59,729 bases of DNA from Gemmatimonadales bacterium UBA1120 (GCA_002313925.1 DCAZ01000038.1:18673-78401), one strand, 5' to 3'; positions 1 through 9,378 are shown, counted from the stretch's first letter. Notes: a model not told the origin generated them from the sequence alone. Numbers and translations are program-made.

Positions 1-2433
1 GGCGTCTGGAAAACGGAGAATGAAGGGGTTACTTGGGCGTCGCTCTTCGATGAGCAATTGACCACCTCAATAGGGGATTTGGCGATTGCTCCATCAGACT
101 CGGAGATAGTGTGGGTAGGTACCGGAGAGGCAAATATCTTCCGTAGTTCGCATGCGGGCGCTGGGATCTATAAGTCAACGGATGGGGGCAACTCATGGCA
201 GCATATGGGCTTGACTGAGACCCAGACCATTGGCCGTATCGTCGTGCATCCGGAAAACCCGGAGGTCGTTTGGGTCGCTGCTAGCGGTCATGAGTACCGT
301 GATAATCCCGAACGAGGGGTCTATAAGACCGTTGATGGTGGTCACAACTGGAATAAAGTGCTGTTCATCGATGACATGACTGGGGCCATTGATCTTGTAA
401 TCCATCCGCTTGATTCGAACACTCTGTATGCTGCTACCTGGCAACGCCGACGAGCCAAATTCAATGATCCTCGTAATGAACCTGCATTGACGGGTGCCGA
501 TGAGTACTTCACAGGCTCAGGCGTGTGGAAAAGCACTAATGGAGGGGAAAGTTGGCGGCAGATGAACGATGGTTTGCCCAGCCCAAGGTTTCGAGGTCGG
601 ATAGGGATCGACATTGCCCGCTCACAGCCTGAGACGATATACGCGTTTGTAGACAACTACGAGATTGCGCGTGAAGCCGAGGAAGGTGAAGCCGATGCGT
701 ACGGACGTCCTCGAGGGGGTGTGATCCGTGGGGCGACTGTTTTTCGATCAGATAACGGTGGTGGCTCGTGGCGTCGGACCAGCGAACACAATCAGTTCAT
801 GGAAGGTCTTGGTGGCACATATGGTTGGGTCTTCGGTCAGATGAGAGTTGATCCAAACAACCCAGATAAGATCTATGTAATGGGTCTTGGGTTGAACGTA
901 TCTGAGGATAGCGGAAGAACATTCCGGCGACTGTCTGGAATGCACGGTGACCATCACGGTCTCTATATAGACCCGAATAATTCGGATTATCTAGTGAACG
1001 CAAACGATGGTGGTGCCTATGTGTCCTATGATGGCGGCGAAAATTGGCGTTTCTTCGGTGAACTTCCGATGGTTCAGTTCTTCAATGTCAACTTCGATAT
1101 GGGTGATCCCTTTCGAGTGTATGGCTCGGTTCAGGACCATGGTTCCTACACGGGTGTTATTAACCTCAATAACGGCAGGCATGAGATACCAGCCGTAGAG
1201 TTTGATGGAGCCCCAGGTGGAGAGGGTAGTCATCATGCCATAGACCCTAGGGATACGGATATCGTGTATTCAGCGGGGTTCTATGGCACGATCTCACGAA
1301 CGAATCGGACGACCGGAGAGACAAAGCAAATCGTTCCTAGGCCACCCGAAGGCGAGCTCCCGTACCGAGGCCAGTGGCTTGCTCACTTCATTATGTCGCC
1401 CCACGACCCAAACACGATCTACCACGGTATGAATCACGTATTTCGTTCTACCAACCAAGGGGACGATTGGGAGCGTATTAGCCCCGACCTGACTCACAAT
1501 GACCCGGATCGTCTAGGGGATATCCAGTTCCAGACGATCACGGCACTTTCAGAGTCACCGATTACTGAGGGACTCCTCTATGCCGGTTCTGATGACGGCC
1601 GAGTTCATGTCACACGAGATGGTGGTGAATCATGGACCGATATCTCAGGTGGTTTACATCCTGACCGGTTCACTTCTGAGGTTTTGGCGTCTGAGTACCA
1701 TGAAAGCACCGTCTATATCACGCAGAACGGTCGCCGTAGTGATGATTTTGCTCCCTACGTCTGGAGGTCCACGGACTACGGAGATACTTGGGAAAGTATC
1801 GCCGACGGAATCCCATTTGGACCTGTTAACATCATTCGCGAGGATCCCAAGAACCCGAACTTACTTTATGTAGGTAATGATGTGGGCGTGTATGTGTCTC
1901 TGGATCGAGGGAGCAGGTGGCATGCACTTCCTTATGGTCTCCCGAGTACTTTTGTGCATGATCTGGTGATTCATCCTCGGGATGACATCATGGTTGCTGC
2001 AACACATGGAAGGGGAATGTTCGCGTTTGATGTGAGACAGCTACAACAGCTGACCACTGAAATTGTTGCTACAACATCGCATATGTTTGAACCTGAAGGT
2101 GGGCTTCTCGCGCTTGGTAATGGGAGGGGCCGTTCTAGTACTTCCGCAGTGCAGAGCGCGTACGTTCACTATTGGCTTAATGAAGAAGCTGAAGTGAATC
2201 TGGAGATTCAGGATAACCGTGGCCAAGTGGTGAATATCCTTGAGGCAAGCGGCGATCCAGGATTGCATGCGGTCGAGTGGACGCTTGAACGTATGGGCTC
2301 AGATCAGGGTGGGCGCGGAGCTGGGTTCTCCGGGCGAACCGATTTGGTTCCACCCGGAGAATACACTGTGATTCTAGGGGTGAATGATGCCGAACACCGG
2401 ATGCCTCTCCGGATCACTCGGCGGCAACCGTAA
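1..2433 (+). CDS. Secreted BNR/Vps10-type beta-propeller protein, 5'-truncated
   Basis: The frame is open from base 1, so the gene begins upstream of the window; 810 residues are visible and the TTG at 58 is not its start. At least ten Asp-box repeats of the form S-x-D-x-G-x-x-W are seen (STDGGNSW, TVDGGHNW, STNGGESW, SDNGGGSW, SYDGGENW, STNQGDDW, TRDGGESW, STDYGDTW, SLDRGSRW), typical of sortilin/Vps10 or BNR propellers. The last ~100 residues look like a FlgD-type Ig domain (LVPPGEYTVILGV). Such proteins are usually exported and annotated as glycosyl hydrolases, but no catalytic site is evident, so the substrate is unknown. The next gene begins 13 bases after the stop, suggesting cotranscription. 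Confidence 0.85.
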   Translation, partial: GVWKTENEGVTWASLFDEQLTTSIGDLAIAPSDSEIVWVGTGEANIFRSSHAGAGIYKSTDGGNSWQHMGLTETQTIGRIVVHPENPEVVWVAASGHEYRDNPERGVYKTVDGGHNWNKVLFIDDMTGAIDLVIHPLDSNTLYAATWQRRRAKFNDPRNEPALTGADEYFTGSGVWKSTNGGESWRQMNDGLPSPRFRGRIGIDIARSQPETIYAFVDNYEIAREAEEGEADAYGRPRGGVIRGATVFRSDNGGGSWRRTSEHNQFMEGLGGTYGWVFGQMRVDPNNPDKIYVMGLGLNVSEDSGRTFRRLSGMHGDHHGLYIDPNNSDYLVNANDGGAYVSYDGGENWRFFGELPMVQFFNVNFDMGDPFRVYGSVQDHGSYTGVINLNNGRHEIPAVEFDGAPGGEGSHHAIDPRDTDIVYSAGFYGTISRTNRTTGETKQIVPRPPEGELPYRGQWLAHFIMSPHDPNTIYHGMNHVFRSTNQGDDWERISPDLTHNDPDRLGDIQFQTITALSESPITEGLLYAGSDDGRVHVTRDGGESWTDISGGLHPDRFTSEVLASEYHESTVYITQNGRRSDDFAPYVWRSTDYGDTWESIADGIPFGPVNIIREDPKNPNLLYVGNDVGVYVSLDRGSRWHALPYGLPSTFVHDLVIHPRDDIMVAATHGRGMFAFDVRQLQQLTTEIVATTSHMFEPEGGLLALGNGRGRSSTSAVQSAYVHYWLNEEAEVNLEIQDNRGQVVNILEASGDPGLHAVEWTLERMGSDQGGRGAGFSGRTDLVPPGEYTVILGVNDAEHRMPLRITRRQP

Positions 2434-2446
2434 CCACTTCATTCAG

Positions 2447-3610
2447 GTGACTAGTGGTCTCGAGAGACTTCTTGCTGGTGAAGCATCCCATCTACGACGC
2501 CTCTCTCTTGGACTGATTGTCCATCCTGCTTCGGTAACGAGGGGGTTTCGACTCTCAGTTGATGCTTTGTTACAAGAGGGATTCATGGTCAGGGCTCTTT
2601 TCGGCCCACAGCACGGTGCCAGGGGTGAGAAACAGGACAACATGATTGAGTCCGAGCACTATGCTGATCCTTACACAGGTCTGCCCGTGCACTCGCTTTA
2701 TAGCGATGTCCGCAAACCTACCCCAGAGATGCTGAGAGGGCTGGATGCTATCGTGTTCGATCTCCAAGACGTAGGAGTCCGTGTGTACACCTTCATCTGG
2801 ACAATGCTGTTGGCAATGGAAGCGTGTGCCGAAGCAGGTCTCCGTTTCATTGTACTGGATCGGCCCAATCCCATTGGTGGAATTCAGAGAGAAGGTGCGG
2901 TGCTTCGGGAGGACTTCGAGTCCTTTGTTGGCCTACATCCTATTCCACTGCGTCACGGGTTAACCTGTGGTGAGTTAGCGGCCTGGATGAACGAAACCCG
3001 AGGTATCGGGTGCGACCTTGAAGTAATCGAGTGCAGGGGTTGGCGTAGGTCCATGGGATGGAGTGATACCGGATTACCGTGGGTGGCACCTAGCCCTAAC
3101 CTACCGACTCCGGAATCGTGTCTCGTCTATCCAGGTATGGTTCTGTTGGAGGGGACCAATCTCTCAGAAGGGCGAGGGACCACGAAGCCCTTTGAGTATT
3201 TTGGTGCTCCCTATCTGAACATCGAACATCTGGAGGACTTCTTAGGTCAGGAGCGCTTAGACGGTGTAACGATCCGCCCCTGTCATTTTGAGCCCACCTT
3301 TCAGAAATACGCTGGGGCCATGTGTGCAGGAGGACAGCTGCACGTTACTGATCCGGAAACATTTCAGCCTGTACGAACCGCGGTAGCAATCATCAGGGCG
3401 GCCAGAGAACTTGCTTCGCAGGAATTCGACTGGTCTAAACCGCCTTACGAATATGAGGAAGATTTGATGCCGATAGATCTAATTTGGGGGCACGATGGCC
3501 TACGGCGTAGGATAGACGACGGTGCTACCGTGGATGAGGTTCTAGAGGGTGTGCAGGAAGATCTCGACACTTTTGAAGAGAGTGTTACAAGTTTCTTGAT
3601 CTATGAGTGA
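2447..3610 (+). CDS. DUF1343 protein, NamZ-like exo-beta-N-acetylmuramidase family
   Basis: A 387-residue member of the DUF1343/NamZ family, whose characterised members (GH171) release N-acetylmuramic acid from peptidoglycan fragments. Family features seen are GPQHGARG, FDLQDVGVRVYTF, LDRPNPIGG, LRHGLTCGELA and EGTNLSEGRGTTKPFE, and the length is normal. I chose GTG 2447 because family homology starts there (VTSGLERLL); an ATG at 2384 would overlap the upstream gene by 50 bases and add residues with no family match. There is no clear Shine-Dalgarno and no signal peptide from this start. The usual PEHG motif reads PQHG here, so activity may differ. Function in muropeptide recycling is inferred. 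Confidence 0.82.
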   Translation: MTSGLERLLAGEASHLRRLSLGLIVHPASVTRGFRLSVDALLQEGFMVRALFGPQHGARGEKQDNMIESEHYADPYTGLPVHSLYSDVRKPTPEMLRGLDAIVFDLQDVGVRVYTFIWTMLLAMEACAEAGLRFIVLDRPNPIGGIQREGAVLREDFESFVGLHPIPLRHGLTCGELAAWMNETRGIGCDLEVIECRGWRRSMGWSDTGLPWVAPSPNLPTPESCLVYPGMVLLEGTNLSEGRGTTKPFEYFGAPYLNIEHLEDFLGQERLDGVTIRPCHFEPTFQKYAGAMCAGGQLHVTDPETFQPVRTAVAIIRAARELASQEFDWSKPPYEYEEDLMPIDLIWGHDGLRRRIDDGATVDEVLEGVQEDLDTFEESVTSFLIYE

Positions 3611-3663
3611 GCAGTCAGGAACCGCTTAAGCATCAATGAGCAGGAAGGTATCTGGGGCACTGC

Positions 3664-4137
3664 TCATCTACAGAGCCCGCTTCCATCAAATCGGGACGCA
3701 ATCTGTAGGTAAATCCTTTCGCCAGGGTCGGCCATTACTTCGGGCGTCACGCAGCTTGGCCCCGTGACGAGATCGACCTCTATCCGCAGGCGATCCGTCA
3801 TGAGAGACCAGGGGATCTTAAGAGTTTGGCTCGAAAGGGCACTAACTTGACCCACACGGCGGCGTGATCCACCGCTAATTGCATAAAGCCTGGCATCGTT
3901 GAAATTAAGGTTCTCCACGATCAATTCGATGTCTTGAGGTTCAGCGCTGCTTCGTCCCGAGAACGGGTCACTCCCTCCACCGGTTCCGCCAATGGGACGC
4001 CCCATAGGAGTGCAAGAGGTTAAGCCAAGCAGAAGGACAACTGCCCAAACGCTGCCAGTAAATGTATTTATGATGTGTGCCGTGTCATAACGTTTCTCGA
4101 AATCTAAACTTAGATCTTTCATCCAAGAGTGATGCAT
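3664..4137 (-). CDS. Hypothetical lipoprotein
   Basis: A 157-residue protein whose N-terminal region has a hydrophobic stretch (WAVVLLLGL) ending in the lipobox LTSC near residue 42, followed by a Gly/Ser-rich linker and a small domain of about 90 residues. Two later cysteines (GPSC and GLCR) could form a disulfide. The true start may be ATG 4122 (MKDLSL), which shortens the leader. I do not recognise the domain. It stands alone, convergent with the DUF1343 gene and separated from the symporter by 229 bases. Confidence 0.6.
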   Translation of the reverse strand: MHHSWMKDLSLDFEKRYDTAHIINTFTGSVWAVVLLLGLTSCTPMGRPIGGTGGGSDPFSGRSSAEPQDIELIVENLNFNDARLYAISGGSRRRVGQVSALSSQTLKIPWSLMTDRLRIEVDLVTGPSCVTPEVMADPGERIYLQIASRFDGSGLCR

Positions 4138-4366
4138 AGGACTCTACGCCCCAATTTCTCACAACATACTACGTGTATCTGGAATCCCAGGGAAATCGCA
4201 AAGTTCCATGAACCACTGCGGATCGAGCTTGAAATGGGCAAGCTGACTTACTGTTTGGGCTGCCGCGTTAGAGTTCGGATACAGGTAATAACTTAACTTA
4301 CGAGGGCCGGTTTGATGGTGTCAGTGTTGACAAGTGAGTGGTACCAAAACTTGATCACTCAGGCGC

Positions 4367-5851
4367 TCAATCAGCGAGGCTGTGACTCGCTTTGTTCATC
4401 AAGTTCAGCACTGTATCACTTGCACTGTCAGGTGTCATGAATGAGGTAACAGCATAGGCAAGAGTTGAAAGCAACATCGCAGGGAAAACCTCATGTACCA
4501 CTTCTGAACCTGGAATAAAATCCCACGTCAGGAGTGTCGTGATTCCCACACCAAACGAAGCCATAACCGCTGAACCACTTCCTCGTTTCCAATGAAGTCC
4601 AAAGACGATGGCTGGGAAAAAACAAGCACCGTAGAGGCTACCACTGAACGCTGTAAGGGTGACTATACCACCAGGCGGATTTAGAGAGATCAGCATGGTG
4701 ATGAATGCGAATAGCGCTACCCATCCCTTCGTCCAAAACATTTGGTCCTTCTCACTTCGACCGGGCTTGACTACGCCGACGATGTCCCGCTCCGTAGTTG
4801 ATGCCAGTACGAGAAGCACCGAGTCGAGTGATGACATTGCCGCCGCTACCATAGCGACTAACAAGAATGCAGCGGTGCCCTGCCCAAAGACTTCATTCAA
4901 GAGATTGGGAATTACAAGGTCAGTGTCCCCGAGGCCGTCAGGGAAGATTCGTCTCGCATAGAGTCCGATTGGGATCAAGAGCGAGAATACGAAACCGAAT
5001 GTAATCGTTGAGACAAGCATGCCCGTCCGGATCGCTTTGTCCCCTTTTAGTGCAAAGAATCGAGCGAGTTGCCTAGGTTCGACAGCAAATTTGATGAGTC
5101 CCGCGAACATTGTGCCGAGTAGTACAGGAACTGCGACACCGCCTCCCCAGGTAAAGAGTGCTTCCCCGCCAGGCTGAGCGCGCACCTCAGAGATTGCGCT
5201 CAGCCCACCTGCTGCGTTCACCGTTCCAGTGAACAGGAGGATAGCTGCTAGGATCATCACTACGCCCTGCACTGAATCTGTCTTCACCACACTGATGAAG
5301 CCGCCGATCATCGTGTAGAGCATGACGATAAAGAAAACAATTACGATTGAGAGTTTATAAGGAATCTCTAGAAAGACTTCTAGTAGGTTGCCGATGCCCT
5401 TAAAGACTGCTGTCATATAGAAGAACGAAGCTGCCATAACGATCAGGGCAGCACAGACTCTGGCGGTGGTGCTGTCAAAGCGGAAGCCTATGAAATCCGG
5501 TATCGTGAGAGAGTCCATCGCGCCGGTGAAGCTTCTGAGTCGAGGAGCGATTACGAGCCAGGCGAAGAGGCTTAAGGCAACGGAGGTTGGAATGAATAGC
5601 ATCCATGGCACGCCCCAGTCGTATGTCTGACCGCTGAAGCCTACGAATGAATTTGTACTTGCATACGTAGCAAAGAATGAGAGGCCGATGATCCAGCCAC
5701 CCATATTCCGTCCACCAACGTAATAGTCCGCGAGCCCTTTCGTTTTTCTTTTTCCGGTCCATGCGTGGTGTGCGAGCATCACGGTGTATAGCGCGAGGAG
5801 TGAGTGAACCATCCAGTATTCGCGCAGGTTTGCAATCACTGAGTCAATCAT
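4367..5851 (-). CDS. Sodium:solute symporter (SSS family)
   Basis: A 494-residue inner-membrane protein with about 13 hydrophobic segments and the N-terminal signature of the SSS family: TKGLADYYVGGRNMGGW, then SFFATYASTNSFVGFSG near residues 58-74. Members use the sodium gradient to import sugars, carboxylates, amino acids or vitamins; the substrate cannot be read from the sequence. It lies 31 bases downstream of the malonyl-CoA-synthetase-like gene on the same strand, so the pair may import and activate a carboxylate. That link is inference. Confidence 0.88.
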   Translation of the reverse strand: MIDSVIANLREYWMVHSLLALYTVMLAHHAWTGKRKTKGLADYYVGGRNMGGWIIGLSFFATYASTNSFVGFSGQTYDWGVPWMLFIPTSVALSLFAWLVIAPRLRSFTGAMDSLTIPDFIGFRFDSTTARVCAALIVMAASFFYMTAVFKGIGNLLEVFLEIPYKLSIVIVFFIVMLYTMIGGFISVVKTDSVQGVVMILAAILLFTGTVNAAGGLSAISEVRAQPGGEALFTWGGGVAVPVLLGTMFAGLIKFAVEPRQLARFFALKGDKAIRTGMLVSTITFGFVFSLLIPIGLYARRIFPDGLGDTDLVIPNLLNEVFGQGTAAFLLVAMVAAAMSSLDSVLLVLASTTERDIVGVVKPGRSEKDQMFWTKGWVALFAFITMLISLNPPGGIVTLTAFSGSLYGACFFPAIVFGLHWKRGSGSAVMASFGVGITTLLTWDFIPGSEVVHEVFPAMLLSTLAYAVTSFMTPDSASDTVLNLMNKASHSLAD

Positions 5852-5882
5852 GAGGGGAAAGTAGAGAGTTGATGGTAGATCA

Positions 5883-7385
5883 CTATGCTTTTTCCGGTTT
5901 GAAGAACTTGAGTACTTCCGGTTTGGTCACTTTACCCATTGTATTACGCGGCAACTCGGGGACTATTAGGATTTCTTTGGGGACCTTGTAAGGGGCGAGC
6001 CGCTTTTTAGCAAATGCTCGAAGCTCATCTGTCGAAAGGTGATCTTTGTCTTCGGACACAATTACTGCGCAGACTCGGTCCCCCCAATCGACGTCCGGCA
6101 CACCTACCACTGCGCACTCACGGACTCCTGGATGGGTGAGCATAACCCCCTCAATTTCTAGAGCCGAGATTTTCTCACCGCCCGTTTTTAAGATATCGAC
6201 ACTGGAACGGCCGAGTATGCGGTACGCACCTGCCTCCACAACTGCTTGGTCACCAGTTATGAACCATCCATCAGTCGTGAAGGCTGCCTCTGTTTCCTTG
6301 GGTTGACGCCAGTATTCATTAAATACTGTAGCTCCGCGGACTTGTATCAGGCCCGGCTCACCTTCTGCGACTAGGTGGTTAACCTCGTCCACCAGACGAA
6401 CCTCTATCCCAGGTAGTGCCTTGCCTACATATCCGGGTCGGCGTTCACCATTAAGGGGGTTTGAGAGTGCCATTCCAATCTCTGTCATACCGTAACGCTC
6501 AAGTAGGCGTTGGCCAGTTATTTTTTCCCACAGTTCCAGCGTTGTCACGGGTAACGCAGCTGAGCCGGAAACCGAAAGTCGGCAGGCACCAGCGCCCGAA
6601 GCCCAAGCAGTTCGTGTAGCAGAGTTCGCGCGCTTCCAGGCTTCTATTAGACGACGATAGATAGTTGGTACAGCCATATAGAGCGTGATATTCCTGTGAC
6701 TCAATCGTTCCCAAACTTCGACGGCATTAAACTGAGGGAAAATCTCGCATGTGCTCCCATTCCATAGTGCTGACAGCAAAACGTTTACGATGCCATGAAC
6801 ATGGTGCAGGGGAAGGTGGAGGAGGATGTGATCGTCATGATCCCAGCCCCAGGCAACAGTAAGGGACTCGACTTGACTACGAATATTCTTATGGGTTAGG
6901 ACGACTCCTTTGGGTCGTCCGGTGGTTCCAGACGTGTAGAGGATCATTGATGGACCCTCCTCCTGAACTATCGGGATCTCGCAAAGAGGGATTTCTTGGG
7001 ATAAAGTTGAACTCTCAAGCACTGGGAGCCCGCGTTCGTCGGCTAGATTATTGATCTGAGCAAAGAGGGTTGGATGAGCGATGATCGCTTCAGGTTTAGC
7101 ATCTTCTATCACATGTGCTAACTCAGCAGGAGGATGTGATATTGCCATCGGTACCGCCACACCGCCTGCACGCCAGATACCCCACAGCATAACCACGTAG
7201 TCCCATCCGGGTGGTACTAGGATGCATATGCGGCCCGCATTTAGGTTCTTCCGTCCAGAGAGCAGCCGGGTAGCAACTATACTGGAAACTCGTAATAGGT
7301 CTGAGTATGTGTAGGCGTCCTCTCCTACTACGATGGCCGTGCGGTTCGAATAGGCTTCGGCACGGTCAACCAAATGAAGGGTCAA
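5883..7385 (-). CDS. AMP-forming acyl-CoA synthetase, malonyl-CoA synthetase (MatB/ACSF3)-like
   Basis: A 500-residue ANL-superfamily ligase that would convert a carboxylate, ATP and CoA into acyl-CoA through an acyl-adenylate. Seen: the phosphate loop TSGTTGRPKG (151-160), the adenine motif RYGMTEIGMALSNP, the hinge TGDQAVVE...LGRSSVDILKTGG, and the catalytic Lys in PRNTMGKVTK near the C-terminus. The stretch LPLHHVHGIVNVLL with FMAVPTIY-like and VSGSAALP motifs is very close to what I recall of human ACSF3 and bacterial MatB, which act on malonate or methylmalonate. Substrate assignment is therefore probable, not proven. It is the first gene of a two-gene unit with the symporter. Confidence 0.85.
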   Translation of the reverse strand: MTLHLVDRAEAYSNRTAIVVGEDAYTYSDLLRVSSIVATRLLSGRKNLNAGRICILVPPGWDYVVMLWGIWRAGGVAVPMAISHPPAELAHVIEDAKPEAIIAHPTLFAQINNLADERGLPVLESSTLSQEIPLCEIPIVQEEGPSMILYTSGTTGRPKGVVLTHKNIRSQVESLTVAWGWDHDDHILLHLPLHHVHGIVNVLLSALWNGSTCEIFPQFNAVEVWERLSHRNITLYMAVPTIYRRLIEAWKRANSATRTAWASGAGACRLSVSGSAALPVTTLELWEKITGQRLLERYGMTEIGMALSNPLNGERRPGYVGKALPGIEVRLVDEVNHLVAEGEPGLIQVRGATVFNEYWRQPKETEAAFTTDGWFITGDQAVVEAGAYRILGRSSVDILKTGGEKISALEIEGVMLTHPGVRECAVVGVPDVDWGDRVCAVIVSEDKDHLSTDELRAFAKKRLAPYKVPKEILIVPELPRNTMGKVTKPEVLKFFKPEKA

Positions 7386-7603
7386 TGGAGATCAAGCTCG
7401 GTAAGGGCATCAAACATCCGGCCAAGCTGTTTAAATGCTCAGTCCCTTTCAAGGTGCCCTCTGTTTCCTATTTCTGGATCTGAGTTCTGTAGTCCTTCTC
7501 GATGAGAGATTCTCTCCGCCATTGCCGAGGGCAGTGAAGGGTACCTGAGGCTGATCCTTTACTAAGGCAGTACATTTCACAGATCTGGTATCATTCAACC
7601 TGT

Positions 7604-8197
7604 ATGAGCATGCCTTATATAGAGCAGATCCCTTTATCAGAAGCTGACGGCTTACTCAAAAAGCAATTCGACGATGCGATCGGTCGAGCAGGTCGCGTAT
7701 GGAATATCGTCCATGTGATGAGCCTTAACCCGACTGCGATGGAAGCTTCCATGGGGCTTTATCGCGCATTGATGTTCACTCCGTCTCCCCTGTCGCGGGT
7801 GCAGAGAGAGATGCTAGCCGTAGTTACATCAAAGGCGACTAACTGTTTCTATTGAGTGCAATCGCACGCACATGACCTCCGGGAAGAGGTTACGGAAAGG
7901 TTCAAGTCAGCAGATGAAGCAGACGCGTTTGTAGAGGCCATCGCCACGGACTGGCGCTCTGCGGATCTGTCTGAAAAAGATCAAGCACTGTGTCTGTTCG
8001 CGGAAAAACTCACTCTGGATCAGCAAGAAATAGGTCCAGGTGACCTCGAATCTCTACGTATTCATGGCTTTGAGGACACTGCGATCCATGATGCAACACA
8101 GATCATAGGGTACTTCAACTACATCACTCGGATTGCGGATGCGCTCGGGGTTGAGCCGGAGTCAGACATCGGTGAATGGGGACTGTCGAATCCCTGA
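7604..8197 (+). CDS. AhpD-like peroxidase-related protein, probable selenoprotein (CxxU)
   Basis: Two same-frame ORFs (7604-7852 and 7856-8197) are separated by a single TGA at 7853-7855. Read through, they give a 197-residue protein of the AhpD-like carboxymuconolactone-decarboxylase/peroxidase-related family, which is about this length. The family active site is Cys-x-x-Cys-x-x-x-His; here it reads Cys81-Phe-Tyr-(UGA84)-Val-Gln-Ser-His88, so the UGA sits exactly where the second redox cysteine belongs. Both halves match the family (LSRVQREMLAVVTS before, a GYFNYITRIADALGVE tail after). Sec-containing AhpD-like proteins are known from marine metagenomes. A suitable hairpin follows the UGA. 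Predicted role: thiol/selenol peroxidase or alkylhydroperoxidase-type disulfide reductase in the cytoplasm. Start may be ATG 7604 or 7610. Confidence 0.87.
7853..7855 (+). other. Predicted selenocysteine codon (UGA)
   Basis: The in-frame TGA occupies the resolving or attacking cysteine position of the CxxC motif in the AhpD-like gene. Coding similarity continues without a frame change on both sides, which argues against a true stop. No selA, selB, selC or selD is in the window, so insertion machinery must lie elsewhere. Confidence 0.82.
7871..7894 (+). promoter_or_regulatory. Candidate bacterial SECIS hairpin
   Basis: Stem 7873-7879 (TGACCTC) pairs with 7886-7892 (GAGGTTA): seven pairs with one G-T wobble, loop CGGGAA at 7880-7885. 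Twenty-four bases separate the UGA from the loop, within the 16-37 base window known for bacterial SECIS elements, and a G is in the second loop position as required for SelB recognition. An outer C-G pair (7871/7894) extends the stem past one mismatch. Confidence 0.7.
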
Positions 8198-8342
8198 ACC
8201 TACTGAGTGTGCTCTAATATGTAGTGGTCTATTATTAGGCCTAGTGACTCCATTCCAAGTAAAGAAAACCGTCTCTATCGAGGCTTACGAGGTCGGCTAT
8301 ATTCGGGCTCCCTGTTCTGTGTGAGCGAGAGATGATCCTTCG

Positions 8343-9326
8343 ATGAGTCTGGAAACAAAACGACCTACAGTGGAGGCAGCCGAAGAAATTCTCGGGGGCT
8401 ATTTTCCGGCGCTTGACCATGGCTTTGTGGCCTTGGTGGACTACATGGGCACCGACGAGGATGTCGAGCGAGCGGCCCGAGTAAGTTATGGCGCTGGCAC
8501 ACGTAAGGTATCACTTACACGTGGCTTGATCCGTTATCTCAGGCGCCATCGCCACACCACACCAAGTGAGATGGTTGAGTTCAAATTCCATTGTGCAATG
8601 CCGATGTTCATCGCGCGGCAATGGGTGCGTCACAGGAGTGCGTCTATTAATGAGTACAGCGGACGCTATAGCCTTATGCCGCTGCTGTTTTATATGCCGG
8701 ACGAAGAGCACTTTGCGCTCCAGAGCCAGTCGAACAACCAGGGACGCGAGCAGCTTGCTTCAGCGGAGATTTATAAGTCTGCCGTAGAACGTTGGGAGAG
8801 AATTCGAGCAGATGCTGGTGAAGGCTATTCTTGGATGATTGGTGAGGACATTGCAAGGGAAATTGCTCGGATAGATTTACCTCTCTCTACCTACACACAG
8901 TGGTACTGGAAGATTGATCTGCACAACTTGCTGCACTTCCTATCGCTCAGGGCAGATCCCCATGCGCAGTGGGAGATCCGTGTCTTTGCGAACATTATCG
9001 CAGGCATGGTAAAGCGTGTTGCCCCATTATCGTTCGAAGCGTGGCTTGATTATGACCTGCTTGGTCAAAGCATGAGCCGGGCTGAACTCAGCGTACTAGC
9101 AGAGCTCCTAGATGCAGATGAATCCAGTATCTCTGCTAGGCCAAGCACGAGTTTCTCTTCCGACAAGCTCAAAGAAATCGGGCTATCCGGACGAGAAATT
9201 GAGGAGTTTCTTGGCAAGCTTCGTCGTCCTAGTGTCGAAGACTTTGAATTAGATCTTTCGACTATGCGCAAAGCAGAGGATGTTCAGTCTGAGATGCACA
9301 AGGCAGTCCCTGGACATTTTGAATAA
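8343..9326 (+). CDS. thyX: Flavin-dependent thymidylate synthase ThyX
   Basis: A 327-residue enzyme that methylates dUMP to dTMP using FAD, NADPH and methylene-tetrahydrofolate, releasing tetrahydrofolate rather than dihydrofolate. The ThyX signature RHRxxSxNxxSxRY is complete at residues 96-109 (RHRSASINEYSGRY), and the second half of the fold shows LHNLLHFLSLR and WEIRVFANI. It is longer than the compact ~220-residue ThyX proteins, with extra N-terminal and C-terminal segments of about 20 and 80 residues. ThyX use usually goes with absence of FolA-type dihydrofolate reductase, which is relevant to the PTR1-like SDR at 18.2-19.0 kb. Convergent with the aldehyde dehydrogenase. Confidence 0.95.
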   Translation: MSLETKRPTVEAAEEILGGYFPALDHGFVALVDYMGTDEDVERAARVSYGAGTRKVSLTRGLIRYLRRHRHTTPSEMVEFKFHCAMPMFIARQWVRHRSASINEYSGRYSLMPLLFYMPDEEHFALQSQSNNQGREQLASAEIYKSAVERWERIRADAGEGYSWMIGEDIAREIARIDLPLSTYTQWYWKIDLHNLLHFLSLRADPHAQWEIRVFANIIAGMVKRVAPLSFEAWLDYDLLGQSMSRAELSVLAELLDADESSISARPSTSFSSDKLKEIGLSGREIEEFLGKLRRPSVEDFELDLSTMRKAEDVQSEMHKAVPGHFE

Positions 9327-9378
9327 CCCCTCTTTGAGCCGGGTGTTGACTGTTTATCCTGAATTCCGATGAGACTCC

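Noticed and set aside
1..58. TTG at 58 as the start of the first gene
   Set aside because: The same frame is open and shows another Asp-box repeat before it, so the gene enters from outside the window.
7604..8197. Reading the AhpD-like locus as two genes or a pseudogene
   Set aside because: The frame is unbroken apart from one TGA placed exactly at a redox Cys, both halves match one family, and a SECIS-like hairpin follows.
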